This document shows, one piece after another, positions 50,692 through 60,216 of a stretch of DNA of 64,000 nucleotides. Both the position numbers and the translations under genes were made by a program. Positions within the stretch are counted from its first letter, which is position 1, and the number at the start of each line of letters is the position of its first letter. This stretch comes from Mycoemilia scoparia (taxonomy: Eukaryota > Kickxellomycota > Kickxellomycetes > Kickxellales > Kickxellaceae): positions 1-64,000 of the forward strand of contig JANBPU010000067.1 in the NCBI GenBank assembly GCA_027575805.1. Direction: 5' to 3'. The notes beneath the pieces are model-generated. The model had not been told where the DNA came from. It searched no databases and saw only the letters and a program-made list of their open reading frames with translations.

Positions 50692-50845
50692 GGCAGAATC
50701 TCCTTTAGAGATGTACCATAATAATACACCAGATAATAGCCAATAATTTGCCTGGCTCCAGCTAAAATATATGGCTTATGGACCGATCTACAGGGAATAT
50801 ATGAGCACGCTTGTCTGTTTCCTTTTGATGGAGAACTAGCCATAT
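50688..50845 (+). mobile_element. Family 2 MITE-like element, young copy, third of a train
   Basis: A complete 158-bp copy bounded by ATATGGCAGAATCTCCTTTA and GGAGAACTAGCCATAT. It is nearly identical to the reverse complement of 23003-23160. A 74-codon minus-strand ORF here is a read of the repeat. Confidence 0.92.
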
Positions 50846-50969
50846 AAGTGATTATTTTTGAAGGATTACTAATTTTTACTAGTAGGCCAGTAGTTTCGAC
50901 CTGCACACTGGCCAGCCTATATTATCATTTATAGTATTAATCTAGCTCTTCAAAAATAACTACCCATAT
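50842..50969 (+). mobile_element. Family 1 MITE-like element, fourth of a train
   Basis: About 128 bp: ATATAAGTGATTATTTTTGA on the left, the inner tagtaggccagtagtttcga and cagcctatattatcattta motifs of the GGGAGATTA subfamily, and CTTCAAAAATAACTACCCAT on the right. It shares the ATAT junction with the preceding family 2 element. Confidence 0.88.
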
Positions 50970-51116
50970 ATTATATCAATGGTCACAGTATTCCAAGGTT
51001 GAGATCATTGTGAAGATATAGTTCCTTATTAACATTGGGTATAGAAGTTTATTATTACGCAATAATTCGTGATAACAACGAAAATAATGATTTGAGGGCC
51101 TCAGCATTATAAACAA

Positions 51117-52640
51117 CTAACTGCCACCAAGAGCAAAGAGAGGAGCCTGATTATTCATTAAAAATGTGGTATTGGGATATTGTTTTTTGAGTTCCCTAAT
51201 TGTTGCTTTGTAAGCAGTGGTAGGATCGAATATCCTAACAGCTCTTAAATTTGGAAATATTTCGAAGAGACGCCCAATTTTGTGAATATCCTTTATAAGC
51301 TGATCAAACCTGATTTCTAGAACACATAGACTGGTGATAATGTGGTGGGTATCATTTAGGGCTTCTATACCGTAAAAGAATTCGAGTCTTATTGATAATC
51401 TTTGGAGTCGTGGTAATTGATCAAGGACAAATAAAACATCCAGAGTAAATTCTAACCTTCCAAACCCAAGATGCTCAAGGTTTGGTAGGTTGCATGTGAT
51501 TGAATTTGTGGCTGATAATGATTCTGAGGGATTTTCAAAGGGTTGTGTTTTGAATAGTTCTACACCTTGACCATTTCCACGATGGTCAAAATCAAATATG
51601 AGGGTTTTTAGATTTGGATACATATTTTCTGTAAGTATGTACTGATACCCTTTAACCATCCAATTATTTTTACTAAATGAGCATTCATGGACTGTTAGAT
51701 GTTCAAGATTAGGCACATGCTGTCCGATTGACTTGGCAGAGTATTCGGTCAGATCATGTATACTCAAGTGAGTCAATTTCTGGAATTGTGGTGTTGTTAG
51801 GCCAATGAATGGTAAATTCAATACAGATACAACTTCTCGTTGTGGTGGTGGTGGTGGCGGTGGTTGTAGTCCCATTCGTGGTTCTTGTGTATTCAGCGTA
51901 GCCAAGTATCCCAGTGATTTTAGGTTTGGAAACTTGTTTTTTATATCCTTTAGAGTTAGCAATTGGCTCTGGGTATCCGGGTTTTTGAATTTGATCTTGA
52001 GACAATTTATATTCGGGTATGTCTTTAGTTGGCCAGAATCATTATCCGTATCAGCGCGATTAAACTCCAGTGGAGCCAGAGTAGAAATTTGCAATTCCTC
52101 GAGAGTTGGTATATGATCCAGAATATCGAAAATTCGGAGTGGTATACGGAATTGATGTATTTTAAGGATTCTGAGGTTTCTTAATGATCCATAATCCGTA
52201 ATACTAAACGACTCGCTCCTACATCCTTTCAGAAGAGATAGGCTGATTACTTGTTGGTTCAGCCTTACAAGATTTGTTCTGTTGCTATATTTCATATAGT
52301 CCCGGGTTATTCTTATACCCTTTAGGTTTGGATATGCTTTTATAAATTGTTGTGGTGAACGGAGTCCTTCACCAGTATTGCTTTCATAAATGCTAATCGT
52401 GTTGACCTTCTTGAGATGCTTTTCGATCTCTTCTAGATTACTGCAGCTATAGTAACAGGCTGTATTATTATCTTGTGGAAAATAATCCCGTGGATTAGAA
52501 ATGGATTGGAATAAATAGCCTTTTACTGCAGAACGCCATTCTTGTGAAGTATTTTGAAGGTTTGTTAGCGTGTTTGTACAATCATTCCTTTGAAAATATG
52601 TGCATATTTTGTACTTGAGCTCTGGCGGGAGGTTTGACAT
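51117..52640 (-). CDS. F-box/leucine-rich-repeat protein (paralogue 2)
   Basis: A 507-residue single-exon protein. An F-box at about residues 2-48 (starting LPPELKYKICTYF) would bind Skp1 of an SCF ubiquitin ligase. The rest is an array of degenerate leucine-rich repeats (FPNLKSLGYL, VPNLEHLTVH and YPNLKTLIFDF among others) that would select substrates. I start at Met 52640 because all paralogues begin MS-x-LP at this point. An in-frame ATG at 52733 would add 31 hydrophobic residues with no counterpart. A poly-proline run in the middle (near 51855) comes from a GGT microsatellite. The block WMVKGYQYILTEN...FDFDHRGNGQG is shared with the other three copies. A TATAAATAG lies at 52760-52768. The ligase role is known for F-box proteins generally; the target is unknown. 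Confidence 0.87.
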   Translation of the reverse strand: MSNLPPELKYKICTYFQRNDCTNTLTNLQNTSQEWRSAVKGYLFQSISNPRDYFPQDNNTACYYSCSNLEEIEKHLKKVNTISIYESNTGEGLRSPQQFIKAYPNLKGIRITRDYMKYSNRTNLVRLNQQVISLSLLKGCRSESFSITDYGSLRNLRILKIHQFRIPLRIFDILDHIPTLEELQISTLAPLEFNRADTDNDSGQLKTYPNINCLKIKFKNPDTQSQLLTLKDIKNKFPNLKSLGYLATLNTQEPRMGLQPPPPPPPQREVVSVLNLPFIGLTTPQFQKLTHLSIHDLTEYSAKSIGQHVPNLEHLTVHECSFSKNNWMVKGYQYILTENMYPNLKTLIFDFDHRGNGQGVELFKTQPFENPSESLSATNSITCNLPNLEHLGFGRLEFTLDVLFVLDQLPRLQRLSIRLEFFYGIEALNDTHHIITSLCVLEIRFDQLIKDIHKIGRLFEIFPNLRAVRIFDPTTAYKATIRELKKQYPNTTFLMNNQAPLFALGGS

Positions 52641-52679
52641 TGTTGATATATTGCTTTCTATGCAAGAGAGTATTATAAA

Positions 52680-52693
52680 AATGAAAGTGAAAG
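52680..52693 (-). promoter_or_regulatory. Conserved leader motif shared by two F-box paralogues
   Basis: CTTTCACTTTCATT (minus strand), 40 to 53 bases upstream of the start at 52640. The same 14 bases occur upstream of the paralogue at 57466-59043 (59109-59122). It may simply reflect common descent of the 5' leader. Confidence 0.5.
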
Positions 52694-52759
52694 AGAGGGA
52701 CAGATAGAAAAGGCAAACAGCGCACCTGGTCATGGCCTCTATAATATTGCATGACGCAT

Positions 52760-52768
52760 CTATTTATA
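52760..52768 (-). promoter_or_regulatory. TATA box of F-box paralogue 2
   Basis: TATAAATAG on the minus strand, about 120 bp upstream of the chosen start. The matching CTATAAATAG lies upstream of the paralogue that starts at 59043. Confidence 0.6.
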
Positions 52769-52857
52769 GAACTCTTTTGCCAAAGGTGCCAGTACTTGTG
52801 ATGCCTTCCAAATCTGTCATACAATTTTAATCCCTCATCTATACTTGGCTTAATTTA

Positions 52858-52993
52858 ACTTTGGATCAAATACAAGATGGACAAAAATGGCTCCACAAGA
52901 GTTGCATAGTAATTACCTTATGATTGACCCAAAGTCTGAGGAATTGCTACTATTTCCGCCTATCATGGATCTGGCTACTAGCGAAATCTGGCC
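52858..52993 (-). mobile_element. Family 3 dispersed repeat
   Basis: The reverse complement aligns with 59357-59514 in the order CACTAG-like start, ATAGGCGGAAATAG, CAGACTTTGGGTCAATCATA, ATGCAACTCTTG. The edges are approximate. Confidence 0.72.
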
Positions 52994-53656
52994 ATTTATA
53001 CCATCACGATTATCCACCCTTTCGATGTGAGAAACCATCCATCCAAAACTAAACGTAAAATGAGAAAGGCATCCGAAAAGAAACCCGAAAATTGCTAATA
53101 CACGCACAATTCTATATGAGCTCTTTTAAAGATAATGGCCAAGATGCCACTACAAAGGGCATAATTTCTTAGCAGTAATTTTTCAAGCAATAATTAGTTA
53201 AACTCCTCTTCCAATTAAAAGTGGGAATTGTATTGCAAAACTCTCAGAAAGGACCTAAATCTCCATGCGACATACATCATACTTTGTTGTGGATGTTCTT
53301 GGCAACTTCTTTGCCGTGAGTGATTCGGAAAGTCATGACAAAGAGCCAAGGTTTGTAAATCCCTCTCCCTCTCGTAGGCTTGTTTAAAGTCATTCTAGGT
53401 GTAGTTTGCAAGACAACGAGTTTGGCCCAAAGATAGTGCCTCTTGATATGTCTTGGCGATACTTTACTACTATATGCATTTATAGGCTTTACAGCGAGGT
53501 CAGGGGCTTGGGATGGTAGTACTTGTATACTGATAAACGTCTGCCTGTAAAGAAGCCAAGAATCAAATACGGCAAGCCGCGTATAGCCAGATATCAGCCA
53601 AGCTAAAGTCATGGCACCCTCGCGTATATCATGCCTCCTGACTACCAGGAATTAAA

Positions 53657-53663
53657 TATAAAA
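53657..53663 (+). promoter_or_regulatory. TATA box of the secreted protein gene
   Basis: TATAAAAGG context, about 134 bp upstream of the ATG at 53791, with a CT-rich leader in between. Confidence 0.62.
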
Positions 53664-53790
53664 GGAGCCGTCAAGCACACTTGGAAATTTAGAATCGTCA
53701 TTAAACTGGTTCACAGTATTCTTTCTACCCAAATCCGCTTGCACTTATCATCTTTAACATACACATCTCCTCTGCCACTCGCCCACAAAA

Positions 53791-54291
53791 ATGGTCAAGT
53801 TATACGCTATCAGTGTTGCACTCCTCGCTGTTGCTGCCACGCCAGCCACGGCCACTGGCAGTCCTTACAATGACAAGCCAAAGGTTCCCGAACAACAGCC
53901 AGCCTACGTTAAACCAGCTCCTTTATCATATGGCAGTGCACCATATGGTATCAGCAGTGACAATGATAGCCAAGATTGCGACTGGCCAGTGCCATCCCCA
54001 TCCTCATCAGTACCAGAACCAGGCTATGAAAGCCAGCCCGCTCAAATCTCACCTCCTCTTCCAGACAATTACAGCTCTGCTGATACTTGCTCACCAACCA
54101 CCATCACCACATACGTTACTGTAACTGCCACTCCATCCGACTGCTCCGAGCAACAAGGACCAAGTCCTAGTCAGGCCCCAGGCTCGCCCTACAACTCAGC
54201 ACCTGCATCAATTCCTCCTTATGTAAACAAGCCTTCTGGAGATGTATACAACGATCAGCCAAAGAACGGTGCTGGCGGACCTGCTTACTAA
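53791..54291 (+). CDS. Secreted Pro/Ser/Thr-rich protein, probably cell-surface
   Basis: A 166-residue single-exon protein. Residues 1-21 form a classic signal peptide (MVKLYAISVALLAVAATPATA). The mature part is rich in Pro, Ser, Tyr and Gly, with a repeated GSPYN motif at 23 and 131 and a related YND at 153. Three cysteines lie at 63, 100 and 118. A TTITTYVTVTAT stretch at 103-114 resembles Thr/Val segments common in fungal cell-wall proteins and is a likely O-mannosylation region. There is no C-terminal hydrophobic tail, so no GPI anchor. A TATA box and CT-rich leader suggest strong expression. It sits between two F-box genes on the opposite strand. A structural wall or matrix role is inferred from composition only. 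Confidence 0.82.
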   Translation: MVKLYAISVALLAVAATPATATGSPYNDKPKVPEQQPAYVKPAPLSYGSAPYGISSDNDSQDCDWPVPSPSSSVPEPGYESQPAQISPPLPDNYSSADTCSPTTITTYVTVTATPSDCSEQQGPSPSQAPGSPYNSAPASIPPYVNKPSGDVYNDQPKNGAGGPAY

Positions 54292-54936
54292 AATTACTTG
54301 TCACTTCATTTTTTATCATTTATAATAAAATGTGCAAGCACTTGGATATTTCCAATTCGGCCCCACTACTTTCTTTTTTTTGCAGCATTTATTATTATTA
54401 TTATTATTATTAACAACTCTATGGTTATTAAATTAAAAGATGTTGTGTTCCTGATGTGTGATGAGCGAGAAGGAGCAGGAGAGAAAGCTTAGCAAAAAAT
54501 GAATACTATTGCTACTCTACTTGTTAGTCGCATTCAGTGCTGTGTTTTCATCATTTCCACATTCCATGCACAGAGACCCTAACAAAAGTAAACCTGACTT
54601 TTAATTTAAAAGAGAATGGGTGAGAGATGCTAATATACTTTATTGAGCTTTGTATATATGGGAGATTTTACTAGTGATCAATTGTGAAATATATAGAAAT
54701 GTGTCCTCATCAGATTTGTGGCCTAATCACAAGGCATTTCATATGAAACTTCTGGGAACCCATTTTGCCCAATGCCTTATAAGCTTTGACCATTCATTTA
54801 GATTTTTTATTGTAATAAAGTAAATGAAGGCTTTAGTAAATAAAAATGCAAATTTTAAAAAGTTCGATATTCAAAATAATAAACATCATGGTCAGAGAGA
54901 TTCGTAGTTGATAGCTCTGGGTCACGATTCACACGA
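54292..54936. other. Intergenic spacer with one family 3 repeat
   Basis: Convergent region between the secreted-protein gene and F-box paralogue 3. AT-rich, with a TTA microsatellite near 54389-54410 and a family 3 copy. No gene seen. Confidence 0.7.
54655..54796 (+). mobile_element. Family 3 dispersed repeat
   Basis: TATATGGGAGATTTTACTAG then TGATCAATTGTG on the left and ATAAGCTTTGACCATTCATT on the right, with inner GTGTCCTCATCAGATTTGTG and ACTTCTGGGAACCCATTTTG. Confidence 0.8.
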
Positions 54937-56526
54937 TTAAAACATCTGAAGCACTTCCATTAGATTCAAATGGTCTGGCGAATAATGGTCAAACGATTCA
55001 GTGCTAGTTATATTAACTTGAGAATCAGACCTACCACATATCAATCTCTCATGAATTCCACGTTCTAAACATCTACATGTAAATAATATGTTGGGATTAT
55101 TTTCCTTAAGCTGCCCGTAAAACAGAAACCAGGTTTCAAACATGTTAACAATCCTGATATTTGGAAATAGGTTTAGAAACTGTTGGAGTTGAGTTGGTTT
55201 TGCAAAGTATGTGCTAATATCCAAGATAGATAGATTGGGAATACCATGTCGATGGGTGTGGATTAGTGAGTCTATTCCGTCAAAGGAGTCAAGTTTTATT
55301 GATAGCCTTTCAAGCTGAGGTAGTTGGTCAAGTACAAAAAGTATACGTGGATTTAGTTCTAATCTTCCAAATCCGAGATGTTTAATATTTGGTAGGTTTA
55401 CTTTGATGACATTTGACGCTGATAATGGTTCTGATAGACTTTCAAAGGGATTGATTTTAAACAACTCCATACCTTTACCATTTCCACGATTTTCAAAATT
55501 AAAAATAAGAGTTTTCAGGTTCAGCAACGTATTTTCTGTAAGCAAGTATTGGTATCCTTTGGTCATCCACCTTTTGTCACTAATTTTATATGCATGAATC
55601 GTCAAATGTTCAAGATTAGGCATATACTTCCCAATCAATCTGGCAGAATATTCAGTGACATACAATACGCTGAATTTAGTTAATTTCTGGAATATGCAAG
55701 TAAGACCAATGAATGGTGAATCCAAGACAAACACTTCATCTGGTAAAGGCTCATTGATTTTCTCTCTAACATCTTCAACTGTCAAGTAACTCAGTATTTT
55801 CAAATTAGGAAATGCTTTTTGTATATACTGCAGGCCTAGTAATTGACTCCGTATTTCTGGTTTTTTGAACTCGATTTCTAGAGACCGTATTTTTGGATAT
55901 GTCTTTAACTGGCCAGTGCGGCTGATATATTTGGTTATATCGGTGATCTCAAACTCTAAATCCTCATAAGTAGACACATCCAGTTCCTCCAGATTTGGAA
56001 AATGGTCCAGAATGTCAAAAAGTCTGAATCTTATATGGCATAAATACATTCTAAGTGTTTTGAGTTTTTTGAATCCCCCGTATTCTGTAATACTATCTGA
56101 ATCTCTGAAACGACTCAAACACAAAGTAGTTACTTGTTCTTGGTGTAACCACAAAAATTCTGCAGTATCATAATCAAGTGATGAAAAAAATCCCTTTATT
56201 TCTATATTCTTTAGATTTGGATAACGTTTTATATAATGATGTGGCGAGTGGGTCTTATTAGAAAGACATTTCACATAAAGGCCGATTGTTTTAACCATGT
56301 GTTTGATTTTTTCAACCTCATCTGGGTTGCATTTATATTGGTTAACATCCCGATTACTTGTCGAGCCGACTGATTTGAAATTGGAAATATATTCAAATAA
56401 ATATTTCGTAACCACAGCATTCCAATCCTGTGAGATATTTTGAAGTGCCACTAAAGCTTTTTTATCATGATCTCGGTGAAAATATGTACAGATTTTGTAC
56501 TTTAGTTCACATGGAAAGCCTGACAT
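54937..56526 (-). CDS. F-box/leucine-rich-repeat protein (paralogue 3)
   Basis: A 529-residue single-exon protein starting at the ATG at 56526; the two preceding in-frame codons open on TTG. The F-box at about 2-48 begins FPCELKYKICTYFHR, with Cys-Glu replacing the Pro-Glu of other copies. Degenerate LRRs follow, then the family block WMTKGYQYLLTEN...FENRGNGKGMELFKINPFE and a last conserved segment LGFGRLELNPRILFVLDQLP. Unlike its neighbours it has about 45 extra C-terminal residues rich in Ser, Asp and His. A TATATAA lies about 50 bp upstream (56574-56580). Probable SCF substrate adaptor; target unknown. Confidence 0.87.
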   Translation of the reverse strand: MSGFPCELKYKICTYFHRDHDKKALVALQNISQDWNAVVTKYLFEYISNFKSVGSTSNRDVNQYKCNPDEVEKIKHMVKTIGLYVKCLSNKTHSPHHYIKRYPNLKNIEIKGFFSSLDYDTAEFLWLHQEQVTTLCLSRFRDSDSITEYGGFKKLKTLRMYLCHIRFRLFDILDHFPNLEELDVSTYEDLEFEITDITKYISRTGQLKTYPKIRSLEIEFKKPEIRSQLLGLQYIQKAFPNLKILSYLTVEDVREKINEPLPDEVFVLDSPFIGLTCIFQKLTKFSVLYVTEYSARLIGKYMPNLEHLTIHAYKISDKRWMTKGYQYLLTENTLLNLKTLIFNFENRGNGKGMELFKINPFESLSEPLSASNVIKVNLPNIKHLGFGRLELNPRILFVLDQLPQLERLSIKLDSFDGIDSLIHTHRHGIPNLSILDISTYFAKPTQLQQFLNLFPNIRIVNMFETWFLFYGQLKENNPNILFTCRCLERGIHERLICGRSDSQVNITSTESFDHYSPDHLNLMEVLQMF

Positions 56527-56573
56527 TGCCAATTAGTTAAGCACTGTGATTGTGTTGTAGCTGATATGAAGTC

Positions 56574-56580
56574 TTATATA
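56574..56580 (-). promoter_or_regulatory. TATA box of F-box paralogue 3
   Basis: TATATAA on the minus strand about 50 bp upstream of the ATG at 56526. Confidence 0.55.
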
Positions 56581-56985
56581 AGAAAATCAACGCAGGAGTA
56601 AGATGGAGAAATCAGCCCCTGTCCTCGGTTCTTCAAATTCTTTTATATAGAAATTATATTAGTAGTAGCATAATAATTTTTAAAGTATATATTAATACCA
56701 TGTGAATTTTTCATTGGCTTCAAATATTTCACATGCATCTGTATCTTTGTCAAGTTTTTTGTTCTTAACTTTAGCACCCATTAGAAAGAGATGTCAATTG
56801 ACTTTCAGTGAATGTCACTTTGTCTCTTTTAGAAGGGTATATTTAAGACCAAAGAATGATATAGAAGCAAAAGAAGCATAGAGAGTGTTGTAGCGTGTTG
56901 TTTTTATATGTAATTAACAGTCAGAAGTTGATCTAAAGGAAATGTTAAATAAGATATCACCCAACAGTATTTCTATTTGCGCCTA

Positions 56986-57096
56986 ATATGGGCAATAATT
57001 TTTGAAGGACGAATGATTATAGGGGCAGCAATCACAACAAAATAAATGTCCAGTTTTACTAGTAAGCATTCACCCTTCAAAAATAATTACCCATAT
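56986..57096 (+). mobile_element. Family 1 MITE-like element, first of a pair
   Basis: About 111 bp: ATATGGGCAATAATTTTTGA on the left and TTCAAAAATAATTACCCATA on the right. Shares CCATATGG with the next copy. Confidence 0.9.
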
Positions 57097-57214
57097 GGAT
57101 CATAATTTTTGAAGGATGACTTTAGGTGGCCAAAGATTATAAGGGAAAACGCAACCAAATAAGTGATCACAGTCTATTAGCAAATGACCGCCCTTCAAAA
57201 ATAATTACTCATAT
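57093..57214 (+). mobile_element. Family 1 MITE-like element, second of a pair
   Basis: About 122 bp: ATATGGATCATAATTTTTGA on the left and CTTCAAAAATAATTACTCAT on the right. It resembles the copy at 5400 internally (ggtggccaaagattataagg). Confidence 0.9.
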
Positions 57215-57465
57215 GGTTAAATTTCAGCTGGTGACTAATAGCAAAATATAATCGAATTTCTCCCCACATTTTGATGTAAATTAGATAGATCAATTCATAA
57301 TGATGGACCATCCATCCATAATGTTAAAAGAACTCTAGTAAAAACGACATAGCTTTCTAATTTCAAAATTAAAACAACACTAATAAAACGCCATTTGAAC
57401 ATTATTGATATGATAAAATCAAAAGCTTTGAAAACCCAAAACTATTGCGCAAATGTTTGAGATAT

Positions 57466-59043
57466 TTATTGAATGTTTCTATTATTTGAGTGGCGAACCA
57501 AAAATCGAACAAGTGAATCCACTTGCCCATCTGGAAGTGTTAAATAAAGCGAGTCAATGCGGATCCTTTTGGGGTCATCAAGTCTTAACCCATCAGTAAA
57601 AACAATATTGGGGTATCTTTTCTTGAGATACTTGAGGTATGGTAGGGACATACTATATATCCTAAAGATCCTTACACTTGGAAAGATTTTCAGCAACAGT
57701 GTTAACGAAAGAGGGTCCTGGGATAATCTACTAATGGTGATGTCCAAGACAAATAGGTTGGGAATACAATGGGTATCAATTAATGTTTCTATTCCACCAA
57801 GGGAGTGGAGCGCTATTGATAAACTCTCGAGTCGTGGTAATTGCTCAATTATGAATAGTATATGGAGATTTAGCATTAGCCTTCCAAATCCAAGACGTTT
57901 AAGAGTCGGTAAGTTGACCCTGATGGCGTTTGTTATTGACAATGGTTCTGATTCGCGTTCATAAGGATTTATTTTAAAAATTTCCATTCCTTGATGATCT
58001 CCACTGTAGTCGAAATCGAATATGAGAGTTTCTAGGTTTGGCAGTTTGTTTTCCGTTAGGATGTATTGGTATCCCCTAATCATCCATCTCTTGTTGATGA
58101 TTTCATACCCATGGACCGTCAAATGTACTAAATTAGGCATGTATTGGCCAATAGATCTGGCAGAATACTGGGTCAAATAAAGCAAGCTGAACTTGGTTAA
58201 TTCCTGGAATTGTGATGCTAGGCCAACGAATGGTGAATCCAAAATGAAAGTTTCCTCTGGCTCTGGTTCCTCTATTTCTTCTCTATCATTTTCTACAGTT
58301 AAATAACTCAACTTTTGTAAATTTGGAAATATCCATTGTATGCACCCTAAACTTAGAAATTCATTCAAGAATCCTGGTTTTTTGTATTCGATTTTGAGAG
58401 ATCGCATGTCTGGGTATGTGCTTTGTTGATCAGTACTTAATCTTCTGGATACCAAATCAAGGATATCAAACTCCAAAGCCTTGTGAGTAGACACATCAAA
58501 CTCCTCAAGAGTTGGTAGATGATCCAAAACGTCGAAAATTTGGACTGGTATACGGAATCTATTCATTTTAAGGGTTTTAAGATTCCTTAATGGCCCAAAA
58601 TCCGTAATATCAAACTCCATTTGTGCACTCCAATCTTGAAAAGAAAGACTCTCTATTTGTTGGTTCAGCTGCACAAGGCTTATTATATCGCCAATGTTTG
58701 AGTGGTTACAGGTTATTTCAATGCTCCTAAGGATGGGATATTTTTTCATGAACTGGTGTGGTGGATAAGAGTAATGATCAAAATCGTCCTCATAAATGCT
58801 GATTTTTTCAACTATTTTGCGATGCTTTTTAATCTCATCCGGATTGCATCTATAATGCCTGGGCGTAGTCTTCCTTTCAGATAAGTAACGTTGTAAATTG
58901 GAAACACTTTCAAACAGATAGCGTGTCACTGCATTATGCCACTCCACTGAGACATCACGAAGCTGTTCTAATGTTTTTATGTGTCTAACCTGGTGAAAAT
59001 ATGAGCATATCTCGTATTTTAGTTCTGATGGTAGGCTGGACAT
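57466..59043 (-). CDS. F-box/leucine-rich-repeat protein (paralogue 4)
   Basis: A 525-residue single-exon protein starting MSSLPSELKYEICSYFHQ. The F-box covers about residues 2-48. The LRR-like part has repeated xPNLxxL and xPxLExL units, and the family block WMIRGYQYILTEN...FDFDYSGDHQGMEIFKINPYE. It keeps an acidic insert (EEIEEPEPEE) also seen in shorter form in paralogue 3. A CTATAAATAG lies at 59183-59192, and the leader shares a 14-base motif with paralogue 2. It is the first copy in transcription order of the tandem family. Likely SCF adaptor; target unknown. Confidence 0.87.
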   Translation of the reverse strand: MSSLPSELKYEICSYFHQVRHIKTLEQLRDVSVEWHNAVTRYLFESVSNLQRYLSERKTTPRHYRCNPDEIKKHRKIVEKISIYEDDFDHYSYPPHQFMKKYPILRSIEITCNHSNIGDIISLVQLNQQIESLSFQDWSAQMEFDITDFGPLRNLKTLKMNRFRIPVQIFDVLDHLPTLEEFDVSTHKALEFDILDLVSRRLSTDQQSTYPDMRSLKIEYKKPGFLNEFLSLGCIQWIFPNLQKLSYLTVENDREEIEEPEPEETFILDSPFVGLASQFQELTKFSLLYLTQYSARSIGQYMPNLVHLTVHGYEIINKRWMIRGYQYILTENKLPNLETLIFDFDYSGDHQGMEIFKINPYERESEPLSITNAIRVNLPTLKRLGFGRLMLNLHILFIIEQLPRLESLSIALHSLGGIETLIDTHCIPNLFVLDITISRLSQDPLSLTLLLKIFPSVRIFRIYSMSLPYLKYLKKRYPNIVFTDGLRLDDPKRIRIDSLYLTLPDGQVDSLVRFLVRHSNNRNIQ

Positions 59044-59108
59044 TATTTATTTGAGTTGCAATGTTAAGGTATTGCCACCAATGCGTAGATAGATAAATAT
59101 ATATATAT

Positions 59109-59122
59109 AATGAAAGTGAAAG
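59109..59122 (-). promoter_or_regulatory. Conserved leader motif of F-box paralogue 4
   Basis: CTTTCACTTTCATT on the minus strand, identical to the motif upstream of paralogue 2. It is next to a TA run that may have lengthened this leader. Confidence 0.5.
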
Positions 59123-59182
59123 TGAAATGGGGAAAGCACACTTTGCTTCTGATCATAGTATCTCTAACTTTGTACAAAAGTT

Positions 59183-59192
59183 CTATTTATAG
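59183..59192 (-). promoter_or_regulatory. TATA box of F-box paralogue 4
   Basis: CTATAAATAG on the minus strand about 140 bp upstream of the ATG. Confidence 0.6.
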
Positions 59193-59356
59193 GAAGGCGT
59201 TATTATAAGATGTCAATACTAATGACTTTTTTAGGCCTGTCATTCTATATAAATCCTGCATCTGAACTGAGGTATATTTTTAGTCTGGATACTGGCCCTA
59301 ATCCTGATGGGACACAGTTATATGTGCTGTTGACAACTAGTATTTAAATTTGTTAC

Positions 59357-59514
59357 ACAAGTGGGAAGACTTCACTAGTGATCGAATCTATGGTAGTAGG
59401 CAGAAATGGAGGGCCCTCATCATATTTTGGCCCAGTCATGAGCCATTCCATATGCAACTACTCCTGGAGACCCACCATTTTGCACAAAGTCTTGCGAACT
59501 TTGACCAAATGGGT
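59357..59514 (+). mobile_element. Family 3 dispersed repeat, abutting family 1
   Basis: About 158 bp: CAAGTGGGAAGACTTCACTA on the left and GCGAACTTTGACCAAATGGG on the right, with inner GCAGAAATGGAGGGCCCTCA and ACTCCTGGAGACCCACCATT. The right end overlaps the start of the next family 1 copy. Confidence 0.83.
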
Positions 59515-59628
59515 AATAATCTTCGAAGGGTAAATGCTTATTAGCAAAACAGGACATCCACCTGGTCAGCGTTGCCCTCTATAATCATTGGCCACCAAAA
59601 GGTATCCTTCAAAAATTATCTCTCATAT
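59508..59628 (+). mobile_element. Family 1 MITE-like element
   Basis: About 121 bp: AAATGGGTAATAATCTTCGA on the left and CTTCAAAAATTATCTCTCAT on the right, inner aaaacaggacatccacctgg and ataatcattggccaccaaaa. It begins where the family 3 copy ends. Confidence 0.85.
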
Positions 59629-60216
59629 ATATAGAGCTATATTTTAAAGCTGGCCTTCTTTACCCAGTTTCAGAGAAAAAAGAGTGCTTGTCTCTGAGAT
59701 ATTGGTTTATGACAAACTTAAATGTGTGATGTTAAATAGCTTGGCAGCACACATTTTCCCCATTATAAAACAAAATATTGTTTACAAATAGCAGCCTGCT
59801 ACCAATTTTGCAAAAATAATATTCTTTGATTTATAAAAAGTTTTTTGAATCCAAAATTTATTTATCATTGACATTTTAGTAGTCCTGTAAACATGTGTTG
59901 TTGAATATTTTTTCAATTCAAAATAAAATAATTTTTATCATTAAAATTGTTTTGCATATTTTTTTCAAGTTTGGAGTTTTGACAATTTTGGTTTTACTTG
60001 CTACTAAGAAAGAAACAAAGCAAATATTTATAAAAAAATTGAAAGTGATAATTGTATTTAAACTAGCCAGTTTGGACATCCATTTTATAAAATTAGGACA
60101 CCCCATTCTTTTTTCTTTGTTTTTTTACTACTACTATCACCTACAATACTCAACACATTCAAGCAAACCCTGAATCTCTCCTCTCTAAATAGCTCAAACC
60201 CTTGACCAGTTGTCCC

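Noticed and set aside
50682..50906. 74-codon minus-strand ORF
   Set aside because: Translation of a family 2 repeat; not conserved in other copies.
52641..52733. N-terminal extension of F-box paralogue 2 from an upstream ATG
   Set aside because: The 31 added residues are hydrophobic and have no counterpart in the other paralogues. They fall in the leader, which shares a motif with the leader of paralogue 4.
53277..53612. 111-codon minus-strand ORF upstream of the secreted-protein gene
   Set aside because: No recognisable domain or TATA box. It overlaps the region expected to hold the promoter of the gene at 53791. It could still be a short orphan gene.
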